NCBI RefSeq assembly: GCF_017357385.1 | Contig: NZ_CP071633.1 | Location: 620,001 to 684,000 of the forward strand | Source of the DNA: Rhizobium sp. NZLR1 | GTDB lineage: Bacteria; Pseudomonadota; Alphaproteobacteria; Rhizobiales; Rhizobiaceae | DNA: 64,000 nucleotides | Direction: 5' to 3' | Shown here: one piece after another, positions 61,185 through 64,000 of the stretch | How the letters are laid out: every line of letters starts with the position of its first letter | How positions within the stretch are numbered: the stretch's first letter is position 1 | Position numbers and translations under genes: made by a program | Notes under the pieces: model-generated | What the model was told of the DNA's origin: nothing | Databases searched by the model: none | Seen by the model: the letters and a program-made list of their open reading frames with translations, nothing else

Positions 61185-62207
61185 ATGTCAAAGATGCCTA
61201 CAGTCAAGGATGTCGCCGAGTATGCGGGCGTATCCGTGGGCACCGTTTCGCGCGTGCTGTCGGGCGAAGCCGCGGTCAAACCTGTGCTGCGCGAAAAGGT
61301 CAGCGCCGCCATTTCTGCGCTCGGATACCGGCCGAATGTGACCGCGAGAGCGTTGCGCACCAGCAAAACCGACGTCATTGGTCTCGTCGTTCCCGACATC
61401 ACCAATCCGTTCTTCGCGCAACTTGCTGCAAGCGTCGAGCGCGCCGCGCTCGAATGCGGGCATAGCCTCATGCTGGCTAGTTCGCATGACGATCGCGAGG
61501 CGGAGCAGAGCCACGTTTTCGCGTTCCTCGACCGGTCGGTGCGCGGCATCATCGTGGTGGCTTCGAGCGACGGTTCGGGCCTCCCCTTGGAGGGAGCGGT
61601 TCCAATCATATCGCTGGACCGGCGCTTCGGCACCTTTCCCTTGGTGTCGACCAACCATGCGCAAGCTGCCGCGCTAATTGCAGACCATCTCTATGGGTTG
61701 GGCCATCGCCACATCGCCTACATCGCTGGGCCACCCGACACGGAGGCGGGGCGCATGCGTAAAGAGGGCTTTGTCAGCCGCATTGACCTGTTTGGAAAGA
61801 CCGGCGAGGCAGTTGAACTCGAAATCGCGTACGGCAAATTCGATTATGAGTCCGGTGAGAAAGTTGCCCGCGACCTGCTTTCGCGCCCACCACAGGATCG
61901 ACCCACGGCAATCGCGGCTGCCAGCGACCAGCAGGCCATCGGCGCGCTGCGCGCTGCACGCGACCTCACGATCGATGTGCCGCGCAAGCTGTCCGTGACG
62001 GGGTTCGACGACATTTCGCTCGCTAACCTCGTCGTGCCACGGCTGACAACCATACGCCAGCCGGCCGACACGCTGGCACGGCGCGCGGTCAGCCTTCTCC
62101 TTGAGGAGCCGCCAGGCAAAGGAGACGAGATGATCGACGGATCGCTGATCGTGCGGGGTTCGAGTGGCCCGTGCGCGCAGCCCAAGGTCGCCGGGCATAA
62201 AAATTGA
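61185..62207 (+). CDS. LacI-family transcriptional regulator
   Basis: 340 residues: a LacI helix-turn-helix and hinge helix (TVKDVAEYAGVSVGTVSRVL; GYRPNVTARALRTSKTDVIGL) and a periplasmic-binding-protein-like sensor (about 62-330). It lies inside the operon it probably represses, through the two ATGAAACGTTTCAT operators. The hinge sequence is normal. The longer open frame upstream overlaps the permease and is rejected. The effector is likely a sugar or its phosphate. Confidence 0.95.
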   Translation: MSKMPTVKDVAEYAGVSVGTVSRVLSGEAAVKPVLREKVSAAISALGYRPNVTARALRTSKTDVIGLVVPDITNPFFAQLAASVERAALECGHSLMLASSHDDREAEQSHVFAFLDRSVRGIIVVASSDGSGLPLEGAVPIISLDRRFGTFPLVSTNHAQAAALIADHLYGLGHRHIAYIAGPPDTEAGRMRKEGFVSRIDLFGKTGEAVELEIAYGKFDYESGEKVARDLLSRPPQDRPTAIAAASDQQAIGALRAARDLTIDVPRKLSVTGFDDISLANLVVPRLTTIRQPADTLARRAVSLLLEEPPGKGDEMIDGSLIVRGSSGPCAQPKVAGHKN

Positions 62208-62251
62208 AGCAAGGCCGGCACTGCCGCCATTATAAGGGATGGAAAGATCGA

Positions 62252-62713
62252 ATGCTCAAGGGAATCAGGGCCGAACTCAACGGCGATATTCTTCAAGCAC
62301 TTTGCAACATGGGACACGGCGACTATCTCGTCATCTCCGACACGAACTTTCCGTCGGATTCGATCGCCCGCCAGACGCGTCTGGGTAGGCTTCTGACGAT
62401 GGAAAACATTTCCGCGCCGCAGGCGATAGATGCGGTCCTCTCCGTCTTCCCGCTGGACACCCCGATTCAGCCTTCGGCGGGGCGCATGGAAGTGATCGGC
62501 AAGCCTGACGAAATCCCGCCGATTCAACAGGAAGTCCAGGTCATCGTCGATCGCGCCGAAGGCAAGTCATCGCCCATGTATCCGGTCGAGCGGATGACGT
62601 TCTACGACATCGCCAAAAAAGCCTATTGTGTGATCGCAACGGGAGAACTGCGATTTTATGGATGCTTCCTTCTGACCAAGGGCGTCATCCCGGCGGAGGA
62701 GGCGGTCAGATGA
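62252..62713 (+). CDS. RbsD/FucU-family sugar mutarotase
   Basis: 153 residues of the RbsD/FucU family, which speeds anomer conversion of ribose or fucose before phosphorylation. The catalytic histidine is in NMGHGDYLVISDTNFP and the C-terminal YGCFLLTKG is characteristic. GGAAAG upstream supports the ATG at 62252. It overlaps the kinase gene by ATGA. Confidence 0.9.
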   Translation: MLKGIRAELNGDILQALCNMGHGDYLVISDTNFPSDSIARQTRLGRLLTMENISAPQAIDAVLSVFPLDTPIQPSAGRMEVIGKPDEIPPIQQEVQVIVDRAEGKSSPMYPVERMTFYDIAKKAYCVIATGELRFYGCFLLTKGVIPAEEAVR

Positions 62714-63633
62714 GCGGGAAAAGCGGAATCGTCATTCTGGGTATTTTTGCCGCCGACACCGCCTATAAGGCCAAGCGCCTGCCCCATATTGCCGAGACGC
62801 TGATGGGGTCGGGCTTCACGCTTGGGCCGGGAGGCAAGGGCTCCAACCAGGCAATAGCCGCGGCAAAGGCCGGCGGCACGGTAACCTTCATCTCTCGGGT
62901 CGGCAACGACCCGTTCGGCGAGATGGCCCTTGCGGCCTATGCCGCGGCCGGCGTCAAAGCCAATGTGATGAAGATGGACGGCGTTTCCAGCGGTGCTGCC
63001 TTCATCTTCGTCGACGAAATGAGCGGCGACAATGCCATCATCGTCGCGCCGGGTGCTGCTGGTCTAATCGGCATAGAAGATGTCGATGCGAACCGGGCGG
63101 AGATCGAAAGCGCCGCCATTTTTATGACCCAGCTTGAACAACCGCTCGACGCGGCTGTCCATGGCCTGACGATGGCGAAAAGGGCAGGGGGCACCACGAT
63201 TTTCAATCCGGCGCCCGCCCGCACGCTACCGGACAGCATCTATGGCCTGTGCGATTTCATCGTTCCAAACGAGGTGGAGGCGGCCGAATTGGCGGGGCAT
63301 GCGATCGAAACGGATGACCAGGCACGAGCCGCGGCCCGTACCCTGCTGGATCGCGGAGCGAGAGCGGTCATCATCACCCTCGGTGCACGCGGCGCTTTCT
63401 ATCACACGGCCGGTCAGAGCGAATTTGTACCCGCCTTTTCTGCGGGCAACGTCGTCGACACTACGGGCGCTGGCGATGCCTTCCTGGGCGGCTTCGCGAC
63501 AGCGATCTCCGAAGGATATGCGCCGATCGAGGCCGTCCGCTTCGGTTGCGCGACGGCGGCAATCGCCGTGACCCGGCCAGGCACGGCCCCCGCCATGCCT
63601 TCGCGCGCCGAGATCGACGCCTTGCTGCGCTAG
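62710..63633 (+). CDS. ribokinase-family (PfkB) sugar kinase
   Basis: 307 residues. The N-terminal PfkB signature GPGGKGSNQAIAAAKAGG binds sugar, and the catalytic base is D in VDTTGAGDAFLGGFATA. The N-substrate part (ILGIFAADTAYKAKRLP) departs from E. coli RbsK (which has D in GSINAD). It is translationally coupled to the mutarotase. Together with the ABC importer it should trap a pentose or similar sugar as its phosphate. Confidence 0.92.
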   Translation: MSGKSGIVILGIFAADTAYKAKRLPHIAETLMGSGFTLGPGGKGSNQAIAAAKAGGTVTFISRVGNDPFGEMALAAYAAAGVKANVMKMDGVSSGAAFIFVDEMSGDNAIIVAPGAAGLIGIEDVDANRAEIESAAIFMTQLEQPLDAAVHGLTMAKRAGGTTIFNPAPARTLPDSIYGLCDFIVPNEVEAAELAGHAIETDDQARAAARTLLDRGARAVIITLGARGAFYHTAGQSEFVPAFSAGNVVDTTGAGDAFLGGFATAISEGYAPIEAVRFGCATAAIAVTRPGTAPAMPSRAEIDALLR

Positions 63634-63761
63634 GAGTTCGTGCCAGGCTCGCGGGCGCATCAGCCAAAGAATGAGGCTGACAGGCCCCGGTTTAACGAAG
63701 CTCAAACTAGTGTTGTCGTATGACAGCTTCGTTACATAGCTTGGAAGGTGGATCCAGCGCG

Positions 63762-64000
63762 GTGAATGGCAATTGGACGCAATTCGGTGGCAACCTTTCA
63801 TTCGTGTGCCTGGCGATCTCGCTGTGGGCGCTTTTTTCCATCCAGTTTCAGCGCCGTGCCTTCAGGCAGGAAAAAATCGCCTTCGGAATCATAGCCGGCG
63901 GCGCCTCCATCGGATCCATATTGCTGGCCGTTGAATTCCATCCCGGCATCTATGTCGACCTGCGCTTTTCGCCACTTGTATTGGCCGGCATGTTCGGGGG
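63762..64000 (+). CDS. membrane sensor protein, N-terminal fragment (3' end outside window)
   Basis: About 79 codons are visible. A GTG start at 63762 follows GGAAGGTGG; an ATG at 63720 in the same frame is the alternative. Two hydrophobic helices (NLSFVCLAISLWALFS and FGIIAGGASIGSILLAV) precede FHPGIYVDLRFSPLVLAGMF, which resembles the 5TM sensor domain (5TM-5TMR_LYT) often fused to GGDEF domains in rhizobia. The effector domain is outside the window. Confidence 0.6.
   Translation, partial: MNGNWTQFGGNLSFVCLAISLWALFSIQFQRRAFRQEKIAFGIIAGGASIGSILLAVEFHPGIYVDLRFSPLVLAGMFG

Noticed and set aside
1..64000. CRISPR arrays, tRNA or rRNA genes, replication origins
   Set aside because: No spaced direct-repeat series, no tRNA-like cloverleaf flanks, no rRNA segments and no repABC-type genes were seen on reading both strands; a dedicated tRNA and ncRNA search was not possible.

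Overview
The window looks like accessory (megaplasmid or chromid-type) DNA of a fast-growing Rhizobium, probably of the R. leguminosarum/etli group. The evidence is the high GC, the dense polycistronic operons of ABC transporters, dehydrogenases and GntR/LysR/AraC regulators, the rhizobial intergenic palindromic mosaic repeats (12939, 25259, 58975), and the absence of rRNA, tRNA, ribosomal-protein or replication genes. The species and replicon are inferred, not shown.

Layout. 1-2279 (minus): a GntR regulator, a DapA-family lyase and a DAO-type FAD oxidoreductase cut by the window edge. 2493-6431: a small membrane protein, a diguanylate cyclase, an HWE-family sensor kinase and a secreted protein. 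6722-9731: the D-alanine locus, an Lrp-type regulator divergent from dadX-type alanine racemase and dadA. 9814-13767: an AraC regulator, a class III aminotransferase with a divergent XRE/cupin regulator, and a P5C-reductase-like gene. 13772-24049: a GntR-controlled operon with a polar amino-acid ABC importer, DapA-family lyase, DAO-type oxidoreductase, aldehyde dehydrogenase, proline-racemase-family enzyme and two SDRs, facing an Ldh_2-type reductase. This gene content resembles hydroxyproline catabolism, but the racemase-family enzyme has a Ser/Cys active-site pair and the aldehyde dehydrogenase resembles aminoaldehyde dehydrogenases.

25653-28127: an orphan TadE/TadE/TadG pilus-type trio. 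28314-29883: LysR and DoxX. 29898-31984: a hollowed IS5-type element in which only transposase ends remain; between them lie an alpha/beta hydrolase and a TetR regulator with two identical palindromic sites. The insertion rewrote the C-terminus of the neighbouring ECF sigma factor, which ends a DUF4142-cupredoxin-sigma gene row. 34003-34584: a HAMP-like chemoreceptor fragment with an in-frame TGA.

34641-44331: an eight-gene operon (two vanillin/salicylaldehyde-type ALDHs, a coniferyl-alcohol-dehydrogenase-like SDR and a complete branched-chain/aromatic-type ABC importer) with a divergent AraC regulator. 44668-49960: NmrA and DoxX-like genes with LysR, an ArsR/SRPBCC pair, and a class III nucleotide cyclase. 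50063-55820: MarR plus acyl-CoA ligase, hydroxycinnamoyl-CoA hydratase-lyase, aryl-alcohol dehydrogenase and coniferyl-aldehyde-type dehydrogenase. The two loci together could take coniferyl alcohol or hydroxycinnamates to vanillate-type acids. 55920-63633: a LacI-controlled sugar system (divergent ATPase, large binding protein, two permeases, LacI, RbsD/FucU mutarotase, ribokinase-family kinase) with two perfect LacI-type operators. The window ends inside a membrane sensor gene.
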